DNA of 57,832 bases. Source: Tabrizicola oligotrophica (GTDB lineage Bacteria; Pseudomonadota; Alphaproteobacteria; Rhodobacterales; Rhodobacteraceae). Of this stretch, positions 1 through 8,325 are shown in pieces (positions within the stretch are counted from its first letter, which is position 1; each line of letters opens with the position of its first letter). The stretch covers positions 1-57,832 of the forward strand of contig NZ_JAAIVJ010000015.1 of assembly GCF_011008935.1 (NCBI RefSeq), in the 5' to 3' direction. The notes under the pieces were generated by a model. It ran no database searches. It was not told the origin of the DNA and saw only the letters and a program-made list of their open reading frames with translations. The position numbers and the translations under genes are program-made.

Positions 1-1642
1 GATCGCCGACGAAATGGTCAAGCCCGGTCAGCGGGTCGGTGATCGTCACATTGGTCAGCGTCACGTTGCCGTCATTGGTCACCGTGATCTCGTAGGTGAT
101 GATGTCGCCGGCCGCGTCGACCAGACCCTCCGGCCCGTCGCCGCCCACATCCGTCACCACCTTGTCGATCAGCAGCACCGGGTCGTAGGCGATGGGGGCG
201 TTTGCGTCGTCGTCATCGCTGACGGTCTGATTGCCATAGTCGCCGGTCACGGTCGCGGTGTTGTCGATCTGCCCGTCGTCATCGTTGCCGCCCAGATCAT
301 CCGCCTCGAGATCGCCCTGGCTGTCGATGTCGGCCTGGGTGACGGTGTAGGTGATGGTGCCATCCGCGCCGAGCGTGACACTGGCCCCGGCGGCAAGATC
401 GCCGATGACATGGTTCAGCCCGGTCAGCGGGTCGGTGACCGTGACATTGGTGAGATCGACATTGCCGGTATTGGTGATCACCAGCTCATAGGTGATCTGG
501 TCGCCGGCATCCTCGGCCGTACCGCCGGCCCCTTCGCCGTCAACATCGGTGACGGTCTTGTTGATGGTGATTTCAGGCGCGGGCAGGAAGTTGCCGATGT
601 CCACAACCTCGGAATCGCCGCCGGAGGTGATGGTGGCGGTCCAGTAGTAGGGGTCTTGCCCGCCGTCCGTGCCATCGGGATTGGTTGCGATATAGCCGCC
701 GTCGATATCCTCGCGGATGATCAGCGTTTCGTTGCTGACAGGAATCCCGGCCAGCACATAGTGGCCGTCCTCGTCGGTGATGTCGTAAATCTCGCCGGTG
801 TCCCACTGGCCGTTGTTGTTCGCGTCCAGATAGATGAACACGCCTTCAAGGGCAGATTCGCCTGCGTCATAGATGCCGTCGCCGTCCGAGTCTTCCCATT
901 TGGTGCCTTCGATGTAGCCGGCGCTGAGCATGTTCCACTCATCGAAACCGGCTTCTTCATCAAGGGTGGCAGGATCCTTGTTGGTGCTGTACTGGCCCAT
1001 CTCGGTATAGAGATAGAAATACACGTCATCGGGCTCGAGATTGTTCTGTTCCATATAGGCATCGAACAGCGATTTCGGCACCAGGACCGTATAGTCATCC
1101 GTGCCCGAGCCGGTGGCCCAGTCTGTCAGGTCCAGCGTGACGTCGTCGTTGCCGGCGGCGCCGTCAAGGTTGAACCCGTCCATGTCATAGACTTTGTCCT
1201 GCGTGATCAACTCCGAGTAGGTGTCGATCGCGCCGTCGGTGGACAGGTAGATCTGGAAGGTGTTCAGCGAGATCTCGGGGTCCGAGAGGTTCTCGTTGAT
1301 GTCGAGCCGGAGCTCGTAATACTCGACCCCGTCGATGGTGACGGTCGCCATGCTGGAGACCTGAACGGCGCTGGTCTTGGAGGCGTCGATCTCGTTCTGA
1401 CCGAACTCGTTATTGACCGTGTTCTTGTCATTGCTGTCGGTGTTGAAGCCCGCCGAAATCCCCGGTGAGGGGCCGCCCTGTTGCGCGGTCTCGTCATGCG
1501 TCGCAAGGAACGGGTCGAAGTTGCCTGTGCCGGAGCCGGACTGGTCCGAAACCTGGAAGGTCACGCCGCCGATGGTCGTGTTGTCATCAGGCGGCACTTC
1601 GTCATCGGTGAACTTTTGCAGATCGTATGTAATGTCGGTCAT
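1..1642 (-). CDS. Large SdrD_B/DUF11-repeat surface or secreted protein (3' end beyond window)
   Basis: Partial gene: the ATG is at 1642 with a G-rich ribosome site about 10 nt upstream, and 547 residues can be read before the left edge without a stop. There is no Sec signal peptide, as in many type I secreted giant proteins. Residues 1-235 are an acidic region I do not recognise. Residues 242-352 form a Cna-B/SdrD_B-like module with the Ca-binding-type motif DSDGDG. From about 356 onwards there are tandem DUF11-like beta-sandwich repeats of about 130 residues; the first and second copies share the near-identical segment TNVTVTDPLTGL/TNVTITDPLTGL. Such proteins usually act outside the cell in adhesion or biofilm formation. 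No secretion genes are adjacent. Module calls are from recalled motifs; function is inference. Confidence 0.8.
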   Translation of the reverse strand, partial: MTDITYDLQKFTDDEVPPDDNTTIGGVTFQVSDQSGSGTGNFDPFLATHDETAQQGGPSPGISAGFNTDSNDKNTVNNEFGQNEIDASKTSAVQVSSMATVTIDGVEYYELRLDINENLSDPEISLNTFQIYLSTDGAIDTYSELITQDKVYDMDGFNLDGAAGNDDVTLDLTDWATGSGTDDYTVLVPKSLFDAYMEQNNLEPDDVYFYLYTEMGQYSTNKDPATLDEEAGFDEWNMLSAGYIEGTKWEDSDGDGIYDAGESALEGVFIYLDANNNGQWDTGEIYDITDEDGHYVLAGIPVSNETLIIREDIDGGYIATNPDGTDGGQDPYYWTATITSGGDSEVVDIGNFLPAPEITINKTVTDVDGEGAGGTAEDAGDQITYELVITNTGNVDLTNVTVTDPLTGLNHVIGDLAAGASVTLGADGTITYTVTQADIDSQGDLEADDLGGNDDDGQIDNTATVTGDYGNQTVSDDDDANAPIAYDPVLLIDKVVTDVGGDGPEGLVDAAGDIITYEITVTNDGNVTLTNVTITDPLTGLDHFVGD

Positions 1643-1997
1643 AATTGAGCCCCCAAACGCCAAACGCTGGTTAGGCCCGAAGGTCAAATGCCTGCCTGCG
1701 GGCCGTGCATCTGGGATGCCGGCCCGAATATGTTCTTGTTGCATCCAAAGACGCGCCATGACAGCGCGCAAGGCCCCAGAAGCCAAATGCCATCCGGATT
1801 TCCAAATACCGCCAAGCCCCGCAGAACGCAGGCAAGGCAGAGCAGACTCAATGCGGGAAGCCTATGAAAGCGCAGCCAGCCCCCACCTCTGCGCCAGACC
1901 TCACGCTACTCCTGACGTCCGTTATTGTCAACTCGCAGCGACCGATCCGGGTCTGTGGCGAGGATTGTTGCGCCGCGCTGCGGGGATTTGCGACGGC
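1643..1997. other. 355-bp intergenic region
   Basis: This lies between arsJ (reading leftwards, ending at 1998) and the start of the surface protein. It must hold the promoter of the surface protein, but I see no convincing -35/-10 pair, no hairpin with a T-tract and no credible coding frame. Short open frames here look like by-products of GC-rich composition. Confidence 0.5.
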
Positions 1998-3245
1998 TCA
2001 GAGACGGTGCAGCCGGCGCGCGGCCCACCAGGCTGCAAGCGCCATGAGCCCCGCGCAGGCAAGGCAAACCGGCAGGCCGCCGAGCTGGTAACTGAGGCCC
2101 GAAAGCAGCGTGCCGATCAGGCGCCCCGCGGCATTGGCCATATAATAGAACCCCACGTCGCGGGTGATCCGATCCGCCGATCCAAAGGCGAGGATCAGAT
2201 AGGAATGGACCGAGGAGTTGACGGCAAAGACAAAGCCGAAGACCAGAAGTCCAAGGATCAGCGTCACAGTCAGCCAGGGCGCGGGCGCCTCCGCCACCCA
2301 TGCCGCCCCGGCCAGCACGAGGGGGACCGGCACCAGCAGACCGGCCCAGAGGATGGCCTTGCGGATGGTCTCGGCCTGTGGCTGGCCCTTGGCCCCCAGA
2401 AGGCGCGGCGCAAGGGCCTGCACGGCGCCATAGCCGATGATCCAGAGCGCCAGGAAGCCGCCGATCAGGAAGAACGCCTCGCGGCGGCCCTCGGTGGTGC
2501 CGTCCGACAGGACGGACTGGAAATAGACCGGCACGCCGACGACGAACCAGACATCCCGGGCGCCGAACAGGAACAGGCGGGCCAGGCTGAGGCGGTTGAC
2601 GCGCGCATCGCGCGACCGCCAGCCGCCCCAGGTCTCGTCGGATTTCATCCGGCCCGGCAGGCCCGCGGGCAGGAACAGGACGACCGCAAGCAGGATCACC
2701 GCCAGCGCCCCGGCCATGGCCCAGACTGCCGCCTTGAACCCTGCGAGCGCCAGCAGCGCCGCGCCAAGGAAGAACCCAAGGCCCTTGACCGCATTCTTCG
2801 ATCCGGTCAGGACCGCGACCCAGGCAAAGAGGCCGCCCTCCTCGCGCGGCGCCAAAAGCTTCACCGCCGATTTCGACGACATCTTGGCCAGATCCTTCGC
2901 CACGCCGGACAGGCCCTGCACCGCCATGACGAAGGCGACCGAGACCGTCACGCCCCAGCCGGGATCAAGCTGCGCCAGCGCGATCAGGGCAGTGACCTGC
3001 AACCCAAGCCCGCCGTAAAGCGTGGCCGCCAGCCCGAAGCGCGCGGCAAGCCAGCCGGCGGCAAGGTTTGTCAGGATGCCGGCCAGCTCGTAAAGCAGGA
3101 AAAGCCAGGCCAGTTGCAGCGGCGTGAAGCCAAGCGCGTTGAAATGCAGCAGCACCAGCATCCGCAGCGCGCCATCCGACAGCATGAAGGCCCAATAGGC
3201 GGCCGTCACGGCAGCATAGGCGCGCAGCGGAGACGATTGGGGCAT
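1998..3245 (-). CDS. arsJ: ArsJ-type organoarsenical efflux MFS transporter
   Basis: The 415-residue protein has about 12 hydrophobic segments and reads as a major facilitator. The N-terminal stretch (SDGALRMLVLLHFNALGF) and the conserved FYYMANAAGRL segment near the C-terminus are what I associate with ArsJ. In the characterised system ArsJ exports 1-arseno-3-phosphoglycerate, made when a GAPDH uses arsenate in place of phosphate; the product then breaks down outside the cell. The neighbour at 3321-4328 is exactly such a GAPDH, and the operon opens with an ArsR-ArsC fusion, so context supports the call strongly. It is the last gene of this three-gene operon, 75 nt after the GAPDH gene. Confidence 0.88.
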   Translation of the reverse strand: MPQSSPLRAYAAVTAAYWAFMLSDGALRMLVLLHFNALGFTPLQLAWLFLLYELAGILTNLAAGWLAARFGLAATLYGGLGLQVTALIALAQLDPGWGVTVSVAFVMAVQGLSGVAKDLAKMSSKSAVKLLAPREEGGLFAWVAVLTGSKNAVKGLGFFLGAALLALAGFKAAVWAMAGALAVILLAVVLFLPAGLPGRMKSDETWGGWRSRDARVNRLSLARLFLFGARDVWFVVGVPVYFQSVLSDGTTEGRREAFFLIGGFLALWIIGYGAVQALAPRLLGAKGQPQAETIRKAILWAGLLVPVPLVLAGAAWVAEAPAPWLTVTLILGLLVFGFVFAVNSSVHSYLILAFGSADRITRDVGFYYMANAAGRLIGTLLSGLSYQLGGLPVCLACAGLMALAAWWAARRLHRL

Positions 3246-3320
3246 GGTCGGTCCTGGGTCTGGCGGCGGACCGGGGGCTTGCCCCTGATCGGCCGGGTTA
3301 ACGGGAAACAGCTGGGCAGC

Positions 3321-4328
3321 TCAAAGGCTGCGGGCGACCATCCGGGCAACGTCGGCAAGGCGGCAGGCATAGCCCCATTCGTTGTCATACCAGGCATAGA
3401 TCTTTACCTGTGTGCCGTTGACGACCATGGTCGAGGGCCCATCGATGATTGCCGAACGCGGATCGTTGGTGAAATCGCAAGACACCAGCGGGCGGCTTTC
3501 AAAGCCAAGGATGCCCTTCAGCCCGCCCTCGGCCGCGGCCTTGAACAGCGCGTTGACTTCATCCGCCGTCGTCGGGCGCTCCACCTCGAACACGCAATCG
3601 GTAAGCGAGGCGTTCAGCAGCGGCACGCGCACGGCGTGGCCGTTCAGCCGGCCCTTGAGTTCGGGATAGATCAGGGTGATGGCCGTCGCGCTGCCCGTGG
3701 TGGTCGGGATCAGGTTCATCAGCGCCGAACGGGCGCGGCGCGTGTCCCTGGCCGGACGGTCAACGATGGTCTGGGTGTTGGTGACATCATGGATCGTGGT
3801 GATCGAGCCGTGCCGGATGCCGAGGGTTTCGTGGATGACCTTGACCACCGGCGCCAGGCAATTCGTGGTGCAGGAGGCGGCGGTGACAAGCGACTGCGAG
3901 CCGTCGTAAAGCGCATGGTTCACCCCGTAGACAAGGTTCAGCGCCCCGCCGTCCTTGACCGGCGCGGAGACCACCACCTTCTGCGCGCCAGCGGCGTAAT
4001 AGGGCGCCACCTTGGCCGCGGTCTTGAAGACCCCCGTGCAGTCGATCACCAGATCGACGCCCAGAGCGGCAAGCGGCAGCGCCTCGATGGATTTCTCATG
4101 GCTGAGGGGGATGGTCTGGCCGTCCAGCACCAGCGCGCCCTCCTGCCAGCCGACGGGGGTGTGCCAGCGGCCATGGACCGAATCGAACTCCATCCAGAGC
4201 GCGTGCTGCTCGGCCGTGCCGACCGGGTCGTTCAAGGCCACGATCTCGCCGCCGGCGCCGGTGTCGATCAGGTCGCGCAGCACGAGTTTTCCAATCCGGC
4301 CAAGGCCGTTCAGCGCAATGCGGGGCAT
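3321..4328 (-). CDS. ArsJ-associated glyceraldehyde-3-phosphate dehydrogenase
   Basis: A 335-residue GAPDH of normal length. The N-terminal Rossmann motif is NGLGRIG, the catalytic cysteine sits in [10 protein letters not shown] (about residue 150), and the C-terminus carries the conserved WYDNEWGY. It catalyses oxidative phosphorylation of glyceraldehyde-3-phosphate; with arsenate it yields 1-arseno-3-phosphoglycerate, the ArsJ substrate. The start lies only 4 nt after the stop of the arsR-arsC fusion and arsJ follows, so it is probably an arsenate-dedicated paralogue and not the central glycolytic enzyme. That assignment is by context; the sequence alone shows only GAPDH. Confidence 0.9.
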   Translation of the reverse strand: MPRIALNGLGRIGKLVLRDLIDTGAGGEIVALNDPVGTAEQHALWMEFDSVHGRWHTPVGWQEGALVLDGQTIPLSHEKSIEALPLAALGVDLVIDCTGVFKTAAKVAPYYAAGAQKVVVSAPVKDGGALNLVYGVNHALYDGSQSLVTAASCTTNCLAPVVKVIHETLGIRHGSITTIHDVTNTQTIVDRPARDTRRARSALMNLIPTTTGSATAITLIYPELKGRLNGHAVRVPLLNASLTDCVFEVERPTTADEVNALFKAAAEGGLKGILGFESRPLVSCDFTNDPRSAIIDGPSTMVVNGTQVKIYAWYDNEWGYACRLADVARMVARSL

Positions 4329-4332
4329 GGGG

Positions 4333-5181
4333 TCAACCTTTCACGAGGGGATCGGCGGCATCGGCGCCAATGGCATCGACGCGGGATTGCAGGGAAAGCC
4401 GGCTGAGGCTGGCAAAGGGCAACTCGACAAAGGCCATGATGCGGCGGCGCAGCGCGGCATAGGTCTGGGCAAACACCAGCGCCTTTTCCGCATCGGTGCC
4501 GGTTGCCTTCACCGGGTCGGGCAGGCCCCAGTGGCCGGTGATCGGCTGGCCGGGCCAGGGCGGGCAGTCCTCGGCCGCCGCCGTGTCGCAGACGGTAAAG
4601 ACGAAATCCATCGCCTCCGATCCGGGTTCCTGAAACTCGGAAACATGTTTGGAGCGCAGCGTCCCGGTGTCATGGCCGTTGCGCGCAAGGATCTGCAGCG
4701 CAAACGGGTTCAGCGCAGAGTTGGGCCGCGTGCCCGCCGAAAAGGCCCGGAACCGATCGCGCCCCAGATCGCGCAACAGTGCCTCGGCAAAGATCGAACG
4801 TGCGGAATTGCCTGAACAGATGAACAGGACGTTGAAATCGCGGTCACGCATGGCGGGGTCCTTTGGGGCGGGAAGCAGGGGGGCAAGCAGGTCGGGCCGG
4901 GCGCGGCCGACGTCGAGCGCGAGATAGCCGATCAGCGCCTCGGCCATGTCCAGATTGGCCGCGTAGTGGAGCGAGCGCCCCCGGCGTTCGACCCGCACCA
5001 GCCCGGCAGCGGCAAGGTCGGCCAGATGGTGCGACAGCGTGTTCTGCTTCAGGTGCAGCGCCTCGGCAATTTCGGTTGGCCGCACGCCTTGCGGGGCAAA
5101 GCGCATCAGAAGCCGGAACACGGCAAGGCGACCGGGGTGGCCAAGGGTGGCGAAGGCAGGGGCTGCGCTATTCTGTTCCAT
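4333..5181 (-). CDS. ArsR-family repressor fused to ArsC-type (LMW-phosphatase) arsenate reductase
   Basis: From the ATG at 5181 the protein has 282 residues. Residues about 10-90 are a winged helix ([26 protein letters not shown]) of the ArsR family. Residues about 115-250 are a low-molecular-weight tyrosine-phosphatase fold with the P-loop C-S-G-N-S-A-R-S, the thioredoxin-type arsenate reductase active site. The repressor part lacks the usual CxC arsenite site in the recognition region ([10 protein letters not shown]), so sensing must use other residues. An in-frame ATG at 5229 with a GGGTG ribosome site would add 16 residues; I prefer 5181 because the second codon-start sits exactly at the operator-like palindrome and family members start near here. 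It heads the ars operon and probably represses it. Confidence 0.85.
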   Translation of the reverse strand: MEQNSAAPAFATLGHPGRLAVFRLLMRFAPQGVRPTEIAEALHLKQNTLSHHLADLAAAGLVRVERRGRSLHYAANLDMAEALIGYLALDVGRARPDLLAPLLPAPKDPAMRDRDFNVLFICSGNSARSIFAEALLRDLGRDRFRAFSAGTRPNSALNPFALQILARNGHDTGTLRSKHVSEFQEPGSEAMDFVFTVCDTAAAEDCPPWPGQPITGHWGLPDPVKATGTDAEKALVFAQTYAALRRRIMAFVELPFASLSRLSLQSRVDAIGADAADPLVKG

Positions 5182-5195
5182 ATTTCCGGAAATAT
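5180..5195. promoter_or_regulatory. Perfect 16-bp palindrome, likely ArsR operator
   Basis: ATATTTCCGGAAATAT is its own reverse complement and overlaps the proposed start codon of the ArsR-ArsC fusion. It is AT-rich in a GC-rich setting and located where a repressor would block the operon. A translation start at 5181 would leave little or no leader on the mRNA. Operator function is inferred from symmetry and position. Confidence 0.6.
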
Positions 5196-5297
5196 AGAAA
5201 TATGATGGCGCGTCCAGTGAAAGTTTCATGACACCCGACCCATCCGCAACAGGGTTCCGGCCAGTCCGGGTGATGGATGCCGCCGGGACGCGCGGTT

Positions 5298-5753
5298 TCA
5301 GATCAGCGGAAAGACCCCAGTGTTCTTTACCGAGCCGTAGACAAAGCTGGAATCGATCGAGCCGATGCCGCCGATGGGATGGATGCGGTTGCGGATGAAA
5401 TCCTCGTAATCGTCCAGTCCCGCCACCACGACCCGCAAGAGGTAATCGGCCGGACCCGTCATCAGGTGACACTCCAGCACCTCGTCCAGCGCCCGGATGC
5501 GGGTTTCGAACTGGCGCACGGTTTCGGCGCTGTGCCGCTCCAGCCGGACGCGCAGGAACACCGTCACCGGCAGGCCGTAAAGCCGCTGGTCAACCACGGC
5601 GCGATAGCCCTGAATCGCGCCGCTTTCCTCCAAAAGCCGCAGCCGCCGCAGGCAGGGCGAGGGCGAGAGGTTCACCTCGGCGGCGATTTCAAGATTCGTC
5701 GCCCGGCCATTGCGTTGCAAGGCCCGGATGATCTGGCGGTCTTTTTCGTCCAT
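5298..5753 (-). CDS. mdeR: Lrp/AsnC-family regulator of methionine catabolism (MdeR-like)
   Basis: The 151-residue protein has an N-terminal Lrp-type helix-turn-helix (NLEIAAEVNLSPSPCLRRL, residues about 20-40) and a C-terminal RAM ligand-binding domain with the MTGPADYLLRV segment. I start it at the ATG at 5753 (MDEKDRQII); an in-frame ATG at 5771 would lie inside an inverted repeat that looks like an operator. It is divergent from methionine gamma-lyase. In Pseudomonas putida, MdeR is an Lrp-family activator divergent from mdeA-mdeB, and the arrangement here is the same, so the name is given by context. Confidence 0.75.
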   Translation of the reverse strand: MDEKDRQIIRALQRNGRATNLEIAAEVNLSPSPCLRRLRLLEESGAIQGYRAVVDQRLYGLPVTVFLRVRLERHSAETVRQFETRIRALDEVLECHLMTGPADYLLRVVVAGLDDYEDFIRNRIHPIGGIGSIDSSFVYGSVKNTGVFPLI

Positions 5754-5765
5754 TTTGGCCCACTG

Positions 5766-5821
5766 TGGCATTATATGCCAATAACTAAGATTTTATTGGC
5801 ACATATCGCAACAAAATGCCA
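5766..5821. promoter_or_regulatory. Inverted repeats between mdeR and mdeA (probable Lrp-type operator)
   Basis: TGGCATTATATGCCA at 5766-5780 is a perfect inverted repeat with a 3-nt centre. A second pair with the same half-sites, TGGCA at 5797 and TGCCA at 5817, flanks an AT-rich segment. Symmetric sites with AT-rich centres suit Lrp-family octamers. The whole intergenic region is only 111 bp, so one cluster of sites could control both divergent genes. Confidence 0.55.
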
Positions 5822-5864
5822 GAGGCAAAGGCGCAGGATCGGGGCAAGCCACAAGGACATGCCC

Positions 5865-7067
5865 ATGCACGATACCCCGCCCAGCTTTGCCACCCGCGCC
5901 ATCCACCACGGCTATGACGCCCGCCAGCATCAGGGTGCGCTGAACCCGCCGGTCTATCTGTCTTCGACCTTTGCCTTCGAGACGGCAGAGGCCGGCGGCG
6001 CCATGTTTGCGGGTGCGGCCGAAGGGCATTTCTACAGCCGGATCTCCAACCCGACGCTGGCGCATCTTGAAAGCCGGATCGCCAATCTGGAAGGCGCCGA
6101 AGCCGGGCTTTGCACGGCCTCCGGCATGGGGGCGATCACCGCGACGCTCTGGACTTTCCTGCAGGCGGGCGACGAGGTGATCCTTGACAAGACGCTCTAC
6201 GGCTGCACCTTCGCCTTCCTGACCCATGGCCTGCCGCGCTTTGGCGTGACGGTGCGCCCGGTGGACCTGTCCGATCCGGCCAATCTGGCGGCGGTGATCG
6301 GGCCAAAGACCCGGATCGTCTATTTCGAAACCCCTGCCAACCCGAACAACCGGCTGGTCGACATCGCCGCAGTTGCCGAAATCGCGCATCGTCATGGGGC
6401 GAAGGTGGTGGTGGACAACACCTATGCGACGCCGGTGCTGACCCGGCCCATCGAACATGGCGCCGATATCGTGCTGCATTCGGCGACCAAGTATCTGGGC
6501 GGGCATGGCGACGTGATCGCGGGGCTGGTGGCGGGCCGGGCCGAGGACATCTCGGCCATCCGGCTGGTCGGGATCAAGGACATGACCGGCGCGGTGATGT
6601 CACCGTTCAGCGCCATGCTCTTGCTGCGCGGCATCAAGACGCTGGAACTGCGGGTGCGCGCGCATTCCGCCGCCGCCCTGACCATCGCCCGCGCGCTTGA
6701 GGCGCATCCGGCCGTTAAATGCGTGCATTATCCGGGGCTTGACAGCTTCCCGCAGGCCGCATTGGCCCGGCGGCAGATGGCGGGGTTCGGCGGCATGATC
6801 CCCTTCGAGGTGGTCGGCGGCAAGGCGGGCGGCATTGCCATGATGAACCGGCTGCGACTGGTGCAGCGCGCGGTCAGCCTGGGCGATGCCGAAAGCCTGA
6901 TCCAGCATCCGGCCTCGATGACCCATTCCACCTACACGCCCGAAGAACGCGCCGCCCATGGCATCGCCGAAGGGCTGGTGCGGCTTTCGGTCGGGCTGGA
7001 GGGGGTTGACGACATTCTGGGCGATCTTATGCAGTCACTGGCCGCACATAATGCCGAAGCGGCCTGA
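5865..7067 (+). CDS. mdeA: Methionine gamma-lyase (PLP-dependent)
   Basis: A 400-residue Cys/Met-metabolism PLP enzyme of the usual length. The PLP-binding lysine lies in LHSATKYLGGHGDV, and the N-terminal SRISNPT motif contributes to the phosphate pocket of the neighbouring subunit. It cleaves methionine to methanethiol, ammonia and 2-oxobutyrate in the cytosol. AAGGA at 5853-5857 is 7 nt before the ATG at 5865 but touches an in-frame ATG at 5859, so 5865 is preferred. An O-acylhomoserine sulfhydrylase is possible from family membership, but the divergent Lrp regulator and the downstream 2-oxoacid dehydrogenase E1 make the lyase much more likely. Confidence 0.85.
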   Translation: MHDTPPSFATRAIHHGYDARQHQGALNPPVYLSSTFAFETAEAGGAMFAGAAEGHFYSRISNPTLAHLESRIANLEGAEAGLCTASGMGAITATLWTFLQAGDEVILDKTLYGCTFAFLTHGLPRFGVTVRPVDLSDPANLAAVIGPKTRIVYFETPANPNNRLVDIAAVAEIAHRHGAKVVVDNTYATPVLTRPIEHGADIVLHSATKYLGGHGDVIAGLVAGRAEDISAIRLVGIKDMTGAVMSPFSAMLLLRGIKTLELRVRAHSAAALTIARALEAHPAVKCVHYPGLDSFPQAALARRQMAGFGGMIPFEVVGGKAGGIAMMNRLRLVQRAVSLGDAESLIQHPASMTHSTYTPEERAAHGIAEGLVRLSVGLEGVDDILGDLMQSLAAHNAEAA

Positions 7068-7082
7068 AGGAAGGACCCCGAG

Positions 7083-8198
7083 ATGACCATTGAAATCGCC
7101 ATTGGCGCCAACCTCCGCAAATCGCCCTATTTCGAGGCGACGTTGCGCGCGGGGGCGAAGAACTTTTCCGTCTACAACCACATGCTCATTCCGGGGCATT
7201 TCGGCGATCCCGACGGCGAATATCAGCGGCTGATGACCGGGGTGGCGATGTGGGATGTCGCCGCGCAGCGTCAGGTCGAAGTGACCGGCCCGGATGCGGC
7301 GCGGCTGGTGCAATATCTGACGCCCCGGAACCTGTCCGGCACCAAGGTCGGTCAGGGCCGCTATGTGCCGATCTGCGACCATGACGGCTATCTCATCAAC
7401 GATCCGGTCCTTCTGAAGCTGGCCGAGGACCGGTTCTGGCTGTCGGTGGCCGACAGCGACATCCACCTCTGGGCGCAGGCCATCGCGCAGGAAAAGGGCT
7501 GGCAGGCGCAGGTGGGCGAGCCCGACGTGTCGCCGCTGGCGATTCAGGGGCCGCAGGCCGAGGCGGTGACCGCAGCGCTGTTCGGCGACTGGGTGCGCGA
7601 GCTGCGCTATTTCGGGTTTCGGGAAACCACGCTGGACGGCATCCCGCTGGTCCTTGCGCGGTCGGGCTGGTCGAAGCAGGGCGGCTTTGAACTGTATCTG
7701 ACCGACGCCAGCCGCGGCATCGAACTTTGGGACCGCGTGGCGGCAGCCGGTGCGCCTTTCGGCATCGGGCCGGGCGCCCCGAACGATATCGAGCGGGTGG
7801 AAAGCGGTCTGATCTCCTACGGCTCGGACATGCGGCGGCAGGTGATCCCGGCTGACCCGTTCGAAATGGGGCTGGGCGGACTTGTCGATCTTGCGCGCGA
7901 GGATGACTTTGTCGGCCGCGCGGCGTTGCAGCGGATTGCCGCCCGGGGCGCCGCCCGCCGCCGCGTCGGGTTCTGGGTAGAGGGCACGCCGCCCTCGCCC
8001 GGCCATGCGGTGCCGGTGCAGCTGGCGGGCGAACCGGTCGGCGTCGTCAGCGAGCTGGTCCATTCGCCGCGTCTGGGCCGGACCATCGCCGTTGGCCTGC
8101 TGCGCGCCGATCTGACGGATGCGACACAGGGACTGCAGGCCGCCTTGCCCGGCGGGCCGGCCGCCTTGCAGCCCACTGCCTTGCCCTTCCGCCCCTGA
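7083..8198 (+). CDS. dmdA: DmdA-family tetrahydrofolate-dependent demethylase (GcvT fold)
   Basis: The 371-residue protein has the aminomethyltransferase (GcvT) fold. It shares with dimethylsulfoniopropionate demethylase, as I recall it, the segments QRQVEVTGPDAARL, TPRNL, INDPVLLKLAEDRFWLS, EPDVSPLAIQGP and ARSGWSKQGGFELYL. DmdA moves a methyl group from DMSP to tetrahydrofolate, giving methylmercaptopropionate and 5-methyl-THF. It starts 15 nt after mdeA with a GGAAGGA ribosome site and is followed by mdeB, so it is likely cotranscribed with methionine degradation genes. The real substrate could be DMSP or another methylsulfonium or methylamine; S-methylmethionine would fit the operon. Substrate is unproven. 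Confidence 0.65.
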   Translation: MTIEIAIGANLRKSPYFEATLRAGAKNFSVYNHMLIPGHFGDPDGEYQRLMTGVAMWDVAAQRQVEVTGPDAARLVQYLTPRNLSGTKVGQGRYVPICDHDGYLINDPVLLKLAEDRFWLSVADSDIHLWAQAIAQEKGWQAQVGEPDVSPLAIQGPQAEAVTAALFGDWVRELRYFGFRETTLDGIPLVLARSGWSKQGGFELYLTDASRGIELWDRVAAAGAPFGIGPGAPNDIERVESGLISYGSDMRRQVIPADPFEMGLGGLVDLAREDDFVGRAALQRIAARGAARRRVGFWVEGTPPSPGHAVPVQLAGEPVGVVSELVHSPRLGRTIAVGLLRADLTDATQGLQAALPGGPAALQPTALPFRP

Positions 8199-8230
8199 CC
8201 GGACCACGGCAGGCGGTGCGAAGCGCTGAT

Positions 8231-8273
8231 CGCCCTGCCCGGGTCCCGCTTTGGCGGGATCGGCGACAGGGCG
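8231..8273 (+). promoter_or_regulatory. Nested stem-loop in the leader of mdeB
   Basis: CGCCCTG at 8231-8237 pairs with CAGGGCG at 8267-8273, enclosing a perfect 6-bp hairpin TCCCGC/GCGGGA (8244-8259, loop TTTG). It lies in the 127-nt gap between the DmdA-family gene and mdeB. No T-tract follows, so it is not a standard terminator; it could stabilise an mRNA end or tune mdeB expression. Confidence 0.45.
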
Positions 8274-8325
8274 CGCGCGCCCCATCTGCCCCCTTCTTGA
8301 GACCTGCCAGAAGAAAGAGCCGCCG

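Noticed and set aside
1413-4406. A 997-codon open frame on the plus strand across the ars genes
   Set aside because: It lies antisense to three well-supported genes, has no recognisable domain and a composition (Arg, Gln, Gly, His rich) typical of antisense frames in GC-rich DNA.
5180-5229. ATG at 5229 as the start of the ArsR-ArsC fusion
   Set aside because: It has a fair ribosome site, but the added residues are unlike the family and translation from there would place the operator-like palindrome inside the coding region. It cannot be excluded without 5' mapping.
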